From contig NZ_PNYB01000035.1 in the NCBI RefSeq assembly GCF_002879855.1, positions 1 through 51,710 of the forward strand: a stretch of 51,710 bases of DNA, given 5' to 3'. The DNA is from Trinickia soli. Lineage in GTDB: Bacteria; Pseudomonadota; Gammaproteobacteria; Burkholderiales; Burkholderiaceae. This document shows, one piece after another, positions 30,360 to 41,896 of this stretch (positions within the stretch are counted from its first letter, which is position 1; each line of letters starts with the position of its first letter). Made by a program: the position numbers and the translations under genes. The notes below the pieces were generated by a model that saw nothing but the letters and a program-made list of their open reading frames with translations, ran no database searches and was not told the origin of the DNA.

Positions 30360-31553
30360 TCAGAGCACGAGGCCCGAGCGATCGGCCACCGTATGCATAT
30401 CCTTATCGCCGCGGCCCGACAAATTGACGAGCAGATGCGTGTCGCGCGGTAGCGTCGGCGCGATCTTGGCCGCATAGGCGAGCGCGTGACTCGACTCCAG
30501 CGCCGGAATGATGCCTTCGATCCGGCAACAGTCGTGGAAGGCCTTGAGCGCTTCGTCGTCAGTAATGCCGACGTATTGCGCGCGCCCGCTGTCCTTCAGC
30601 CATGCGTGCTCGGGGCCGACGCCGGGATAGTCGAGGCCGGCCGACACCGAATGCGTTTCGATGATCTGGCCGTTCTCGTCCTGCAACAGGTAGGTGCGAT
30701 TGCCGTGCAGAACGCCGGGGCTGCCGCCGATCAACGACGCGGCGTGATGGCCCGTCTCGATGCCCTCCCCGGCCGCTTCGACGCCCACGAGCTTGACGGC
30801 GGCATCGTCGATGTAGGGGTAGAAGATGCCCATCGCGTTCGAGCCGCCGCCGACGCAGGCGATCACCATATCGGGTTGGCGCCCCGTCAGTTCGGGCATC
30901 TGCACGCGGCATTCATCGCCGATCACCCGCTGAAAATCGCGAACCATCATCGGATACGGATGCGGGCCGGCCACGGTGCCGATGATGTAGAACGTGCTTT
31001 CGACGTTCGTCACCCAGTCGCGCATGGCCTCGTTCAGCGCATCCTTGAGTGTGCGCGACCCCGACTCGACGGGAACGACGGTCGCACCCAGCAACTTCAT
31101 CCGATAGACATTGGCCGCCTGCCGGCGCACGTCCTCGGCGCCCATGTAGACGACGCATTCCATCCCGAAGCGCGCGGCAATCGTAGCGGTGGCCACGCCG
31201 TGCTGCCCGGCGCCCGTCTCCGCGATCACGCGCGGTTTGCCCATGCGTTTGGCCAACAGCGCCTGACCGATGACGTTGTTGATCTTATGGGCACCCGTGT
31301 GATTGAGATCCTCGCGCTTGAGGAAGACCTGCGCCCCGCCGAGCAACTCGCTCCAACGGGCCGCGTGGTAAATCGGCGACGGACGGCCGACGAAATGCTT
31401 CAGCTCGCGCTGGTATTCGGCGATGAATTCGGGATCTTTGCTGAACTTCTCGTAGGCCAGACGCAGCTCGTCGAGCGCGTGGACGAGCGTTTCGGCAACG
31501 AACGTGCCGCCATAGGGGCCGAAGTGGCCCCGTTGATCAGGAAGGTTGTACAT
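30360..31553 (-). CDS. trpB: Tryptophan synthase beta subunit
   Basis: TrpB condenses indole and L-serine to L-tryptophan with PLP. The 397-residue protein begins [19 protein letters not shown]; the PLP lysine is Lys90 in [11 protein letters not shown], and the phosphate loop [10 protein letters not shown] and the [16 protein letters not shown] segment are present. The ATG at 31553 gives the standard length; an in-frame GTG lies three codons earlier. It follows trpF by 60 bases, and the stop is 12 bases from the methyltransferase start. Confidence 0.97.
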   Translation of the reverse strand: MYNLPDQRGHFGPYGGTFVAETLVHALDELRLAYEKFSKDPEFIAEYQRELKHFVGRPSPIYHAARWSELLGGAQVFLKREDLNHTGAHKINNVIGQALLAKRMGKPRVIAETGAGQHGVATATIAARFGMECVVYMGAEDVRRQAANVYRMKLLGATVVPVESGSRTLKDALNEAMRDWVTNVESTFYIIGTVAGPHPYPMMVRDFQRVIGDECRVQMPELTGRQPDMVIACVGGGSNAMGIFYPYIDDAAVKLVGVEAAGEGIETGHHAASLIGGSPGVLHGNRTYLLQDENGQIIETHSVSAGLDYPGVGPEHAWLKDSGRAQYVGITDDEALKAFHDCCRIEGIIPALESSHALAYAAKIAPTLPRDTHLLVNLSGRGDKDMHTVADRSGLVL

Positions 31554-31613
31554 GGTTGTCACTCTTCGCAGTGACGGCGAGGCGCATGTGGCTGCACCTC
31601 GCCGCCTTGGCTT

Positions 31614-32309
31614 TCACCCGGCGTCCGCCTCGCGCACTGCGCGTACGAACGCCGCCATTCGGGCGGGATCCTTCACGCCCCTGGCGCCCGGTACCTCGAT
31701 GCCGCTCGAGACATCGACCGCGTACGGGCGCACGCGCCGAATGGCGTCACCGACGTTTTGCGCGTTCAACCCACCACTCAAAACGGCCCGACGCGCGAGC
31801 TCTGCTGGAATAAGTGACCAATCGAATGTCTTCCCGCCACCGCCATAGCCTTCGACGAGCGTGTCGAAGAGCAAGCCGCCGGCTGTCGAATAGTTAAGGG
31901 CCGATTCTACCAAATCGGCGGGCTGCATATGCGCCGCGACCCGCAGGGCCCGCAGCCACGGCAGCCCCGCAACGCTCGCGAGCGCTTCGCACTGCGCGGC
32001 GGTCTCGTCGCCGTGGAATTGCAGCATCGTGAGCGGGACGTTGCTCGCCACTTCGCCGAGCCACTCGCGCGTCGGATTCACGAACAGGCCCACGACCGAG
32101 ACGAACGGCGGCAGGGCACGCGCGAGATCGATCGCCTCGGCCACGCCGACTGAACGAGGGCTCGGCGGATAGAAGACGAGACCGATCGCGTCGGCTCCGA
32201 GCTCGACGGCTAATTCGACATCGGCCCGGCGCGAGAGTCCGCACAGCTTGACGCGCGTGCGATGCGAGACCGAGCCGGCGGCGGGTGAATCGGGGACGGC
32301 GCTTGTCAT
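31614..32309 (-). CDS. trpF: Phosphoribosylanthranilate isomerase
   Basis: TrpF catalyses the Amadori rearrangement of phosphoribosylanthranilate in tryptophan synthesis. The 231-residue TIM barrel contains the catalytic Cys in RVKLCGLSRR and the Asp in LLFDTLVEGYGGGGKTFDW, with LSGGLNAQNVGDAI and VDVSSGIEVPGARGVKD near the end. The start at 32309 (MTSAVPDSP) leaves a short poorly conserved N-tail before the barrel; the open frame continues upstream into truA without similarity. It starts four bases after the truA stop. Confidence 0.95.
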   Translation of the reverse strand: MTSAVPDSPAAGSVSHRTRVKLCGLSRRADVELAVELGADAIGLVFYPPSPRSVGVAEAIDLARALPPFVSVVGLFVNPTREWLGEVASNVPLTMLQFHGDETAAQCEALASVAGLPWLRALRVAAHMQPADLVESALNYSTAGGLLFDTLVEGYGGGGKTFDWSLIPAELARRAVLSGGLNAQNVGDAIRRVRPYAVDVSSGIEVPGARGVKDPARMAAFVRAVREADAG

Positions 32310-32313
32310 GAAC

Positions 32314-33111
32314 TCACTCGCTCCAAATGCCGCTCCAGGGCACACTGCCGAGGGGCGCGGGCGGCACCGCAAACGCCTCGGGATAGCCCACATGGGCCAG
32401 GTACAGACCTTCAGGCATGAAGGTGGGCGCGGCGCAGTCGCGATCGCGGCTTTCGAGCACATCGGCGAGCCACGACACCGGATGACGGCCTCGGCCGACC
32501 GCTACGAGACAGCCCATCAGGTTGCGGACCATATGATGCAGGAATGCGTTGGCCCGAAAACGGAAGTGGACCATGTCGCCCGCTTGCCGGATATCGATTT
32601 GATAGAGATGCTTGACGGGCGATTTCGCTTGGCATTCCGACGAGCGGAACGCCGAAAAATCATGTTCGCCGAGCAGATACTGCGCCGCCGCACGCATGGC
32701 GTCGAGATCGAGCGGCGTATGGATCCAGCCGGCGCGCCCTGTCAGCATCGGCGAACGCACGGCGTTGATGTACAGCACATAGTAGTAAGTACGCTCGAAC
32801 GCCGAAAACCGCGCGTGAAAATCGTCCGGCATGCGCTTGGCCCACAGCACAGCCACCGTCGGCGGCAAGAACGCGTTGGTTCCGCGCACCCACGAGAAAT
32901 CCTGGCGATCGAGGTCAGTGTCGAAATGCACGACCTGCCCAAGCCCGTGTACCCCCGTGTCCGTGCGGCCCGCGACCACGGTATGCAACGGCTTGCAGGC
33001 GAAATCGGCCAGGGCTCGCTCCAGCGCGTCTTGCACCGTCTTGCCGTGAGGCTGCGACTGCCAGCCGCAAAACGCGGCGCCGTCGTACTGGATTCCGAGA
33101 GCAATGCGCAT
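32314..33111 (-). CDS. truA: tRNA pseudouridine(38-40) synthase
   Basis: TruA isomerises uridines 38-40 in the tRNA anticodon arm. The 265-residue protein starts [18 protein letters not shown] and has the catalytic Asp51 in [10 protein letters not shown], plus the conserved [14 protein letters not shown] and [17 protein letters not shown] stretches. An in-frame GTG at 33126 overlaps the fimV stop as GTGA and could be the coupled start, adding five residues. The fimV-truA-trpF order also occurs in Pseudomonas, from memory. Confidence 0.96.
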   Translation of the reverse strand: MRIALGIQYDGAAFCGWQSQPHGKTVQDALERALADFACKPLHTVVAGRTDTGVHGLGQVVHFDTDLDRQDFSWVRGTNAFLPPTVAVLWAKRMPDDFHARFSAFERTYYYVLYINAVRSPMLTGRAGWIHTPLDLDAMRAAAQYLLGEHDFSAFRSSECQAKSPVKHLYQIDIRQAGDMVHFRFRANAFLHHMVRNLMGCLVAVGRGRHPVSWLADVLESRDRDCAAPTFMPEGLYLAHVGYPEAFAVPPAPLGSVPWSGIWSE

Positions 33112-33122
33112 GGCAGCACGCG

Positions 33123-35732
33123 TCACGATAGCGGCGCGAGCGTCGCCAGCAACGCGTGCGCTTCGTCGCGCGTGGCCACGTCGTTGGATTCGATCACTTC
33201 GTTGATCAGCGTACGTGCGCCGCCGAGATCGCCGAGCGCGATGTATTCGGCCGCAAGCTCGAGCTTGTTGCGCGCGATCTTGGCAAGCTGTTCGGGCGTG
33301 AACTCAGGCAGCGGCGCGGACGCGGCTATTGAACCGTCGCGATCCCCCGCCTCGCCCCCCGGCAGGTCGAGATCGAACGAGAGCCTGAGTGGCCCGATCG
33401 GCGCCGCGCCCAGTCCCGCGACGCTCGGGCGGGCCTCCGGTTCTGCGGGGGTCGGTTTGGACTCCGGCCCCATGTCCTCGCCTGGCTCGACGTGCGCCGG
33501 CAGCTCCGCGTGCGCTTCATGCGCGGGGGCCAGGTCGGAGAATTCGTGCTCGTGCTGCGATTCACTCGCTTCCGATGGCGTCGCGGCGGCCAGTTGAGCC
33601 GCACTATCGGCATCCTCGATGCGCGGCGGCAAGCCGAGGTCGAGGTCGCCAAGCGCCGCGATTGCCTCCGGGGGAAGCGTTGCTTCGGGGCGCCCGGGTG
33701 TCGTCGATTCCGCCTCTGGCGATACAGCGTCAGGCGATTCCGCTTCGCGGGTTTCAGCTTCGTGCTGCTCTGCTTTGTGCTCCTCTGCTTCGGGCACCTC
33801 TGCTTCGTGCGGTCCACCTTCGTCCGGTTCTGCGCCGTGCGGTTCGGCCAAGTGCGGTGCAGCTCCCAGGGATGCGGCCTCCGCGGTCGGTGCAACATCG
33901 GCTCCCGGTTCCGGCTCCGGTTGCAAGGGCTTCGCGACATGCGCCGCACCGTCTGGTTGCGCCTCGCTCGGCAGTCCGGGCTCTGTGGCCGGCGGCGTCT
34001 GCGGCAACTCCCCGGTCAACCCGGGCAACGTCGTGTCACTCGGCGCGTGCCCCACGGCCGCGGCAGAAGGCGCGCCCGCCTCTTGTGCGGGCGCGTTCAG
34101 CGCATCGCCGGACGGGCTGCCCGTCGCCACCGCGTCGTCAGCCTCGCCCGCTTCCAACGCGTACAACGGATTGTCGGGGTCGAGCTGACGCCCGAGCGCA
34201 GCCACGTGAATCCAATTCGGTCCGCGCCCACCCGAAAGACGATAAATGCGCTGCGCGATTTCATCGAATCCGCTGACGTTCTGGCGCTCGGCATAGCGGG
34301 CCGCCAAGCCCATCAGGGCTCGCTTACTGGATGGGTTGCGCGCAAGGATCGCCAACAGCTCGGCTTCGATGGGATCGTCCACCGCCGCCGCGGGCCTCGT
34401 CATCGGTGCGGCCGACTCGTCGCCCGTAGCGGCCGCAGCACCTGGCGCAACCGGACCGGCCGCCTTGTGAGCCGCAGCGGTCTTGCGCCGCTTGCGGCGG
34501 CTGATACCAAGGGCGCCGAGCAACACGACCAACGCCGCGACGACAGCGGCAGCCGTGGCAGCCAGAGCGGGCACGTCATCGCGCGACACCCCGAACCCGA
34601 TACCGCCAATGCCGATGAAACGCTGACTAGCGGCAGCAGCCGCGCGCGATCGCCCTGGAGCGGGCGCCACGACGCCGGATGCGGCAGGCGCCACTGCGAA
34701 GCCGGCGGCGCTGGCAGGAGCGCTGTCGGCAGCGCCCGGGCGCGCCGGCGCAGGCGTTCCGAAGCCGTGTCGCTGCAGTTCCATCAACACGCGATTCTTG
34801 AGCGTCAGCAATTGTTGAAGGCTCGACACCTTGGGATGGGCAGCCGCAGCGGACGCGGCGGCTGCAGAGGCAGCCCCCTCCGCCACGCGCGTTCCGCTGG
34901 TCGCGCCCGCAACCGCGGCCGAGGCGCCGGCCGCTGAAGAAGCAGTCGAGGCGCCTTGACCGGTAGAGGCCGCAGGCGCCGCCGGGGCGGTGGCACCCGA
35001 TGCCGGGACCGCGCTGGCCGCACCTTCTGCTGTCGCGCTGGCCGGCGCGACGGGCGCAGTCTCAATCGCGCCGCTCCAGGCGTGCTCTCCGCTCGCGCCG
35101 GCCGGCACGCCCGGCTGAGCATGGACGGCCGCGGGCGCAGCCGCCTTGGCGGGTGCCGAAGCTACAGCACCAACGGAGGACGCCTGCGAGGCTGCGGGCG
35201 AAGATGCGGGCGCCGAAGACGCCGATGCCGCCGAAGACACCGATGCCGGGTTCCCCGCTTGCACCCCATTGGGCTTGGCTGCCGCGGCGGGCGGCGAAGC
35301 AAGCGCGGCAGTGGCGGACGCCGCACCGGAGGCACTGCCCGAAGCGGCGGACGGGGCCGCTTCGCTCCTGACGACGGCGCCCGTCGCATCGAGCGGCGGC
35401 ACGTTCAGCACAGCACCGAGCTTCAACAGGCTCGGGTCGCTACGCATAAACGCGGACGGATTCGCATCGAAAATGGCTTTCGCCGCGCGGCTTATTACCG
35501 CCTTGTCATGCGATTGAGTGGCGGAGGCGGCGATGTCAGCGAGCGATTGCCCGGGCTTGACCGCATACTGCGTGGCGGCCGAAGCCGGCGCACTGGCAGC
35601 AGAAGCGGCAGCGACGACAGAAGCGCCGGCAGGCGCAGCGGCGGCTGGCCGGGCATCGGCAAGCCACACGCAAGCGAGCGTGGCGAAGGCGAGCGCGAGC
35701 GGGACGGCGCCACGCGTCGAACGTGTTGTCAT
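33123..35732 (-). CDS. fimV: FimV-like polar hub protein
   Basis: The 869-residue protein has a signal-type hydrophobic N-terminus ([16 protein letters not shown]), a LysM-like segment (about 55-110, [14 protein letters not shown]), a very long Ala/Ser/Pro-rich periplasmic region, one membrane helix (about 385-408) followed by RRKRRK, and a long cytoplasmic part. The tail (last 60 residues: [25 protein letters not shown]...) is the conserved FimV C-terminal domain. FimV organises the pole for type IV pili and chemosensory systems. An acidic stretch with repeated HxAE/PxAE units lies around residues 635-690. The start at 35732 fits the signal sequence; the open frame goes further but is unsupported. 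Confidence 0.88.
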   Translation of the reverse strand: MTTRSTRGAVPLALAFATLACVWLADARPAAAAPAGASVVAAASAASAPASAATQYAVKPGQSLADIAASATQSHDKAVISRAAKAIFDANPSAFMRSDPSLLKLGAVLNVPPLDATGAVVRSEAAPSAASGSASGAASATAALASPPAAAAKPNGVQAGNPASVSSAASASSAPASSPAASQASSVGAVASAPAKAAAPAAVHAQPGVPAGASGEHAWSGAIETAPVAPASATAEGAASAVPASGATAPAAPAASTGQGASTASSAAGASAAVAGATSGTRVAEGAASAAAASAAAAHPKVSSLQQLLTLKNRVLMELQRHGFGTPAPARPGAADSAPASAAGFAVAPAASGVVAPAPGRSRAAAAASQRFIGIGGIGFGVSRDDVPALAATAAAVVAALVVLLGALGISRRKRRKTAAAHKAAGPVAPGAAAATGDESAAPMTRPAAAVDDPIEAELLAILARNPSSKRALMGLAARYAERQNVSGFDEIAQRIYRLSGGRGPNWIHVAALGRQLDPDNPLYALEAGEADDAVATGSPSGDALNAPAQEAGAPSAAAVGHAPSDTTLPGLTGELPQTPPATEPGLPSEAQPDGAAHVAKPLQPEPEPGADVAPTAEAASLGAAPHLAEPHGAEPDEGGPHEAEVPEAEEHKAEQHEAETREAESPDAVSPEAESTTPGRPEATLPPEAIAALGDLDLGLPPRIEDADSAAQLAAATPSEASESQHEHEFSDLAPAHEAHAELPAHVEPGEDMGPESKPTPAEPEARPSVAGLGAAPIGPLRLSFDLDLPGGEAGDRDGSIAASAPLPEFTPEQLAKIARNKLELAAEYIALGDLGGARTLINEVIESNDVATRDEAHALLATLAPLS

Positions 35733-35804
35733 GGAGATGTCACGCGCGGTCAAGCGCGTCTCGAGATGGCGTTTGGAAGAGACCAAAATTCGCTGCGGCA
35801 ATAA

Positions 35805-35834
35805 AAAAGGCGTCGCTGCAAGGCGACGCCTTTT
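35805..35834 (-). terminator. Intrinsic terminator between asd and fimV
   Basis: A perfect hairpin GGCGTCGC/GCGACGCC, extended by AAAA/TTTT on both sides, occupies 35805-35834 with a six-base loop. Read on the minus strand it ends in TTTTTT and lies about 115 bases after the asd stop, just before fimV. It should end the asd transcript and implies a separate promoter for fimV in 35733-35804. Confidence 0.85.
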
Positions 35835-35950
35835 CGGGGTTCCTATGCGTCGTAGCCGCACAGTTTACGTGAGGAACCCCTTCAAAACCACTGCACTGCG
35901 CGCTGGCTCCGCACGACGCCGGCCGCAGCGGTGCGCGCGCGTTGCGCAGC

Positions 35951-37072
35951 TTACTTCTCCAACAGGATGCGCAGCATGCGGCGCAGCGGCTCGGCAGCGC
36001 CCCACAGCAGCTGATCGCCGACCGTGAACGCCGAAAGATATTCGCCGCCCATCGCGAGCTTGCGCAGTCGGCCGACGGGCACCGACAGCGTGCCGGTCAC
36101 GACGGCCGGCGACAATTCGCGCATCGATACTTCGCGCTCGTTGGGCACAACCTTGACCCAGTCGTTGGCGGCCGCGAGGATGCCGTTGATCTCGTCGAGC
36201 GGCACATCCTTCTTCAACTTGATCGTCAATGCCTGCGAGTGGCAACGCATGGCGCCGATGCGCACACACAGCCCATCGACGGGGATCGAGCCCGGCTGGC
36301 CCATGGCCGGCTTGCCGAGAATCTTGTTCGCTTCGGCGCCGCCCTTCCATTCTTCCTTCGACATGCCGTTGCCGAGATCCTTGTCGATCCAGGGGATCAG
36401 TGAGCCCGCGAGCGGCACGCCGAAATGCTGGGTCGGCATTGCATCGGAGTTCATGGTCTCGAGCACGCGGCGATCGATGTCGAGGATGGCCGACGCGGGC
36501 TCGGCCAGTTGCGCCTTGACGGCGTCGTGCAGCGTGCCCATCTGCGAAAGCAGTTCGCGCATATTCTGCGCGCCGGCGCCCGAGGCGGCCTGATAAGTCA
36601 TGGCCGTGATCCAGTCGACGAGGTTCGCGCTGAACAAACCGCCCAGCGCCATCAGCATCAGGCTGACGGTGCAGTTGCCGCCGATGAAGTTCTTCGTCCC
36701 CTTCACGAGTGCGTCTTTGATCACGTCGAGGTTGACGGGATCGAGAATGATGACCGCGTCATCAGCCATACGCAGCGACGACGCCGCATCGATCCAGTAA
36801 CCGTTCCAACCCGCGGCGCGCAGCTTCGGGAACACTTCGTTCGTATAGTCGCCGCCCTGGCAGGTGATGACGACGTCGCACTTCTTCAGTTCGTCGATGC
36901 TCTTGGCGTCTTTGAGCTTGGTCTCGTTCTTCGCGAACGACGGCGCGTCGCCGCCCACGTTGCTGGTGGTGAAAAACACCGGTTCGATCAGATCGAAATC
37001 GCCTTCCTGCTGCATCCGCTGCATCAGGACGCTGCCGACCATGCCGCGCCAACCTACGAGACCTACGTTCAT
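35951..37072 (-). CDS. asd: Aspartate-semialdehyde dehydrogenase
   Basis: Asd reduces aspartyl phosphate to aspartate semialdehyde with NADPH, at the branch to lysine, methionine, threonine and diaminopimelate. The 373-residue protein matches the enterobacterial-type length. It begins [17 protein letters not shown] (NADP-binding loop), has the catalytic Cys134 in [12 protein letters not shown], and the active-site His in [15 protein letters not shown]. The ATG at 37072 has AAGGG six bases upstream. It lies between the leuB cluster and fimV. Confidence 0.97.
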   Translation of the reverse strand: MNVGLVGWRGMVGSVLMQRMQQEGDFDLIEPVFFTTSNVGGDAPSFAKNETKLKDAKSIDELKKCDVVITCQGGDYTNEVFPKLRAAGWNGYWIDAASSLRMADDAVIILDPVNLDVIKDALVKGTKNFIGGNCTVSLMLMALGGLFSANLVDWITAMTYQAASGAGAQNMRELLSQMGTLHDAVKAQLAEPASAILDIDRRVLETMNSDAMPTQHFGVPLAGSLIPWIDKDLGNGMSKEEWKGGAEANKILGKPAMGQPGSIPVDGLCVRIGAMRCHSQALTIKLKKDVPLDEINGILAAANDWVKVVPNEREVSMRELSPAVVTGTLSVPVGRLRKLAMGGEYLSAFTVGDQLLWGAAEPLRRMLRILLEK

Positions 37073-37153
37073 GACTAACCCTTGGAGTGGACGCTTCCCC
37101 GCAACCTTGCCCGGCGTGACCGCGCGGGGAAGACGAGCGGGCACGACGGACGA

Positions 37154-37300
37154 TCAGCTTTTCGTGATCGTTTTGGGGGTAATCGTAATAATGGCGGCGA
37201 TGCCGGCAGCGCCAGCGACGCCTGCAATGGCGAGCCCACCCACACGGGCCGTATCGCCGTGCAGGGTTTCAATCGAGGAGATTTGGGACAGTTTCGCCAT
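37154..37300 (-). CDS. Small hydrophobic ORF upstream of asd (48 residues)
   Basis: Starting with ATG at 37300 the minus strand encodes 48 residues, MAKLSQISSIETLHGDTARV followed by a Gly/Ala/Ile-rich hydrophobic segment and the tail TPKTITKS. Third positions are strongly G/C like neighbouring genes. The middle could be one membrane helix. No ribosome site is visible, but TAGACT lies six bases before the ATG, so a leaderless transcript starting at or next to the ATG is conceivable. The gene is 81 bases ahead of asd. I do not recognise a family. Confidence 0.4.
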   Translation of the reverse strand: MAKLSQISSIETLHGDTARVGGLAIAGVAGAAGIAAIITITPKTITKS

Positions 37301-37353
37301 CGGCACAGTCTACACGAAAAATCCAGATCGGCGCGCGCACCCGCACGGCCGAT

Positions 37354-37400
37354 TCAGCAAAAAAACCGCACTTTCAAGCTGTTTCAGGCTCTTTCGTGCG
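37354..37400 (-). terminator. Possible terminator downstream of leuB
   Basis: On the minus strand CGCAC (37400-37396) can pair with GTGCG (37371-37367) around a partly self-pairing loop (CTG-AAA-CAG), followed at once by GTTTTTTT. It lies about 80 bases after the leuB stop. The stem is short, so this is a tentative call. Confidence 0.4.
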
Positions 37401-37478
37401 AGCTGAGCGCGAACGTCCGCTCACCCGAAACGGTGCGGAATGCCCGGCATATAGGGCATACACGGCACCGGACGACGA

Positions 37479-38546
37479 TCAGAGCGCCGCGCGCACCGCA
37501 TCGCCCATTTCGGCGGTGCCGACCTGGCGGCAGCCGGGCGTCGCGATGTCGCCCGTCCGATAGCCGGCTTCGAGCACCTTCTGCACAGCCCGCTCGATGC
37601 GATCGGCCTGGTCGGCCTTGTTCAACGAATAGCGCAGCATCATTGCGGCCGACAGAATCGTCGCGAGCGGATTGGCCACGCCTTTACCGGCGATATCGGG
37701 CGCCGAGCCATGCGAAGGCTCGTAGAGCCCCTTGTTGTTCCGATCGAGGGAAGCCGAAGGCAGCATGCCGATCGAACCTGTCAGCATGGCTGCCTCGTCC
37801 GACAGAATGTCGCCGAACATATTGCCCGTGACGATGACGTCGAACGACTTCGGCGCTTTCACGAGCTGCATCGCGGCGTTGTCGACGTACATGTGCGACA
37901 GCGTGACATCGGGATATTCCCTGGCCACGTCGATCATCACCTCTTTCCAAAATTGGGAGGTTTCGAGCACGTTCGCCTTGTCGACCGACGTCAGCCGTTT
38001 GTCGCGTTTTTGCGCCGCCTGGAAGGCGACGTGTCCAATACGCCGCACTTCGGGCTCCGAATAACGCATGGTGTCGAAGCCCTCGCGTGCGCCTTCGAAT
38101 GCGCCGTCCGGCGCCTGGCGAACGCCGCGCGGCGCGCCGAAATAGATGTCGCCGTTCAACTCGCGCACGATCAAAATGTCGAGGCCCGAAACGATCTCCG
38201 GCTTCAGCGACGAAGCGTTCGTCAATTGCGGGTAGCAGATCGCCGGACGAAAGTTCGCGAACAGCTGCAAATGCTTGCGCAATCCCAGAATGGCCTGCTC
38301 GGGACGCAACGCACGTTCGAGCGAGTCGTACTTCCAGTCGCCCACTGCGCCGAACAGGATGGCGTCGGCCTCTTTGGCGAGCGCCAGCGTCGAATCGGGC
38401 AAAGGATGTCCCTTCGCCTCGTAACCGGCGCCACCGACCGGCGCTTCTTCCATCTCGAACTGTTCGTCGAGCGCATGAAGCACCTTGACCGCTTCCTTGA
38501 CGATTTCCGGCCCGATGCCGTCACCGGGGAGCACTGCAATTTTCAT
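37479..38546 (-). CDS. leuB: 3-isopropylmalate dehydrogenase
   Basis: LeuB oxidatively decarboxylates 3-isopropylmalate with NAD+ in leucine synthesis. The 355-residue protein begins [16 protein letters not shown] and contains [14 protein letters not shown], the substrate-site Tyr/Arg region [21 protein letters not shown], and the Asp-rich metal and cofactor segments [13 protein letters not shown] and [16 protein letters not shown]. It follows leuD by 58 bases in a leuC-lipoprotein-leuD-leuB unit. Confidence 0.97.
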   Translation of the reverse strand: MKIAVLPGDGIGPEIVKEAVKVLHALDEQFEMEEAPVGGAGYEAKGHPLPDSTLALAKEADAILFGAVGDWKYDSLERALRPEQAILGLRKHLQLFANFRPAICYPQLTNASSLKPEIVSGLDILIVRELNGDIYFGAPRGVRQAPDGAFEGAREGFDTMRYSEPEVRRIGHVAFQAAQKRDKRLTSVDKANVLETSQFWKEVMIDVAREYPDVTLSHMYVDNAAMQLVKAPKSFDVIVTGNMFGDILSDEAAMLTGSIGMLPSASLDRNNKGLYEPSHGSAPDIAGKGVANPLATILSAAMMLRYSLNKADQADRIERAVQKVLEAGYRTGDIATPGCRQVGTAEMGDAVRAAL

Positions 38547-38604
38547 TAGGAGTCCTATCGGGTTTTCTGTTTGCCGTTGGAGTATGTCATCGCGGGGGCT
38601 GGCA

Positions 38605-39255
38605 TCAGCCGATGACGCGGTTGCCGAGCCAAGGTTGCTTCGCGATGCGTTCGGCCTCGAACGCGCGGATCTTGTCCGCGTGCCGCAACGTCAGTGCGAT
38701 GTCGTCGAAACCGTTCAAGAGGCAATACTTGCGGAACGCGTCGACCTCGAACGGATACTGGCGACCGTCGGGCGTGCGCACGACTTGTGCCTCGAGATCG
38801 ATCGTCAGCTGATAGCCGTTGAAAGCATACGTCTCGTTGAACAAATGATCGACCTGCTGTTCCGACAGCACGATCGGCAGCAAGCCGTTCTTGAAACAGT
38901 TGTTGAAGAAAATATCGGCGAAGCTCGGCGCGATCAGCGCGCGAAACCCGTACTGCTGCAACGCCCACGGCGCATGCTCGCGCGAACTGCCGCAGCCGAA
39001 GTTCTTACGGGCGAGCAACACCGAAGCGCCTGCGTAGCGCTTTTGATTGAGCACGAAATCGGGGTTGAGCGGGCGGCGCGAATTATCCTGACCCGGCTCG
39101 CCGTGATCGAGGTAACGCCACTCGTCGAACAGGTTCGGTCCGAAGCCCGTGCGCTTGATCGACTTCAAAAACTGCTTCGGGATGATCGCGTCGGTATCGA
39201 CGTTCTCGCGATCGAGGGGCGCAACGATCCCCGTGTGCAAGACGAATTTATCCAT
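38605..39255 (-). CDS. leuD: Isopropylmalate isomerase small subunit
   Basis: LeuD with LeuC interconverts 2- and 3-isopropylmalate. The 216-residue protein begins [24 protein letters not shown] and has the swivelling-domain motifs [15 protein letters not shown] and [24 protein letters not shown] lies about ten bases upstream of the ATG at 39255. It is separated from leuC by a tiny lipoprotein gene, whose stop is seven bases before leuD. Confidence 0.97.
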   Translation of the reverse strand: MDKFVLHTGIVAPLDRENVDTDAIIPKQFLKSIKRTGFGPNLFDEWRYLDHGEPGQDNSRRPLNPDFVLNQKRYAGASVLLARKNFGCGSSREHAPWALQQYGFRALIAPSFADIFFNNCFKNGLLPIVLSEQQVDHLFNETYAFNGYQLTIDLEAQVVRTPDGRQYPFEVDAFRKYCLLNGFDDIALTLRHADKIRAFEAERIAKQPWLGNRVIG

Positions 39256-39262
39256 GTCTCTG

Positions 39263-39406
39263 TTACTCCGCAGCCTTCTTGATGGCGTGGCCCGCGTCGT
39301 CCATATCCTGACCGAACCCTGCAACGGTATGGCAGCCCGCGAGCCCGAGCAATGCGCCGGCAACGGCGATCAACGCGGCGCGCCGCCAAAATGTCAAAGC
39401 TTTCAT
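39263..39406 (-). CDS. Entericidin A/B-like small lipoprotein
   Basis: The 47-residue product has a positively charged start (MKALTFWRR), a hydrophobic signal, and a lipobox LLGLAGC with the modified Cys near residue 25. The mature part [21 protein letters not shown] resembles entericidins (GxGKDVxxAGxAIxxAA). Entericidins are tiny outer-membrane-associated lipoproteins tied to stress and lysis in E. coli. It lies eight bases after leuC and seven before leuD, so it is cotranscribed with leucine genes. The reason for that is not known to me. Confidence 0.85.
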   Translation of the reverse strand: MKALTFWRRAALIAVAGALLGLAGCHTVAGFGQDMDDAGHAIKKAAE

Positions 39407-39414
39407 GGCTTCCC

Positions 39415-40824
<1,410 letters not shown>

Positions 40825-40869
40825 GGTATGCGCGGTAATCATGGCAACGGGCAATCCCCGGTGCGGTCG

Positions 40870-40875
40870 ATTATG
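40870..40875 (-). promoter_or_regulatory. Candidate leuC -10 box
   Basis: The minus strand reads CATAAT at 40875-40870, about 45 bases ahead of the leuC ATG. An AT-rich stretch (40910-40928) lies further upstream. No good -35 hexamer was found, so this is only a plausible promoter position. Confidence 0.3.
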
Positions 40876-40921
40876 CCACGCAGCGTGCCGCCACGGCACC
40901 GGCCATAAAGGAAAAAGTGAT

Positions 40922-40972
40922 AAAAAACAGTGAGTTGGCTGGTAGTCGCAGTACCATGCTCGAGGCTACCAG
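40922..40972 (-). terminator. Possible terminator after the SDR gene
   Basis: CTGGTAG (minus strand, 40972-40966) pairs with CTACCAG (40945-40939) around a 20-base loop. TTTTTT follows about a dozen bases later (40927-40922). The gap between stem and T-run is longer than normal, so termination would be inefficient. It lies about 130 bases downstream of the SDR gene and ahead of leuC. Confidence 0.35.
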
Positions 40973-41100
40973 GAACGCGGGGACCGTTTCGACGAGGAGC
41001 CGCCACGATCGGCGGTGATCTGCGGAAACGGCCGGCACGCGGACTGCATGCCGATGCCGGACGCCGCGCGTTTCCCCGTGCTACAGCGTTTCCCCGTGCG

Positions 41101-41829
41101 CTACAAATCGAAGTTGGTCGGCATCAACACCACATCGCGGATCGTCACGCCGCGTCGCCGCGTCAACATGAACAAGATCGTTGCGGCTACCTCGCTGGCT
41201 TCGATCAGGCTGCCCGATTCTTTCGCCTCGCGCAGTTTTTCTTCAGGCCAGTCCGCGAGCAATGCGCTGATGACAGGACCCGGCGAGACCGAGCCGACGC
41301 GAATGCCGTGCTTGAACACTTGCCGGCGCACGGTCTGCACGAAGCAGTTGATCGCCCACTTCGACGATGCGTAGACCGGCTCCCAAGGCGTCGGAAAATG
41401 CGCGGCCAGCGAACTCGTGACGATGATGTCGCCGGTTTTTCGCTCGATCATGTGCGGCAGCACGTCGTGAACGTTTTTCATCACCACGTTGACGTTCAGA
41501 TTCAGCATCCGGTCGATCGCGGCGGTGTCCGCGTCGACGAGATCACCGCCCACGTACGTGCCCGCATTGGCATGCAGAATGTCGATTTGTCCCGCCATGT
41601 CCAGCGCGCGAGGCACCAGCGTTGCGCAGGCTTTCGGATCGAGCAGATCGATGACGAGCGACATCGCGGCATCGCCTCTCCCGGCGAGCAGCGACTTCAA
41701 TGCGGCCTCGTCGCGGTCCACCAAAACGACGCGCGCGCCCGCCGATAACATCGCATCGGCACTGGCAAGGCCGATACCGGAAGCCGCGCCTGTCACAACC
41801 GCGACTTTTCCCTGCAGTTCTCCCGCCAT
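41101..41829 (-). CDS. Short-chain dehydrogenase, ribitol 2-dehydrogenase-like
   Basis: This 242-residue classical SDR has the cofactor loop VTGAASGIG, the HANAG motif, the catalytic Ser region TSSLAAHF and YASSK. The sequence DILHANAGTYVGGDL, PWEPVYASSKWA, SPGPVISALLADWP and the ending TIRDVVLMPTNFDL recall ribitol 2-dehydrogenase (RbtD of Klebsiella), which oxidises ribitol to D-ribulose with NAD+. The start at 41829 follows GAGGG eight bases upstream; an in-frame ATG at 41871 lies within a palindromic region and is less likely. No pentitol transporter or kinase is adjacent, so the true substrate is open. Confidence 0.85.
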   Translation of the reverse strand: MAGELQGKVAVVTGAASGIGLASADAMLSAGARVVLVDRDEAALKSLLAGRGDAAMSLVIDLLDPKACATLVPRALDMAGQIDILHANAGTYVGGDLVDADTAAIDRMLNLNVNVVMKNVHDVLPHMIERKTGDIIVTSSLAAHFPTPWEPVYASSKWAINCFVQTVRRQVFKHGIRVGSVSPGPVISALLADWPEEKLREAKESGSLIEASEVAATILFMLTRRRGVTIRDVVLMPTNFDL

Positions 41830-41865
41830 CGTCTCCGCCCTCTTCTCGTTGATTGACGCCAAAAT

Positions 41866-41896
41866 GGTCATTTGCTCGATTAATGATCAAATGATC
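41866..41896 (-). promoter_or_regulatory. Candidate operator ahead of the SDR gene
   Basis: GGTCATTTG (41866-41874) and CAAATGATC (41888-41896) are inverted copies matching at 8 of 9 positions, 13 bases apart. A second, nested inverted repeat GATCA-AA-TGATC spans 41885-41896. The site is 37-67 bases upstream of the preferred start, a position typical of repressor operators. The regulator is not identified. Confidence 0.4.
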
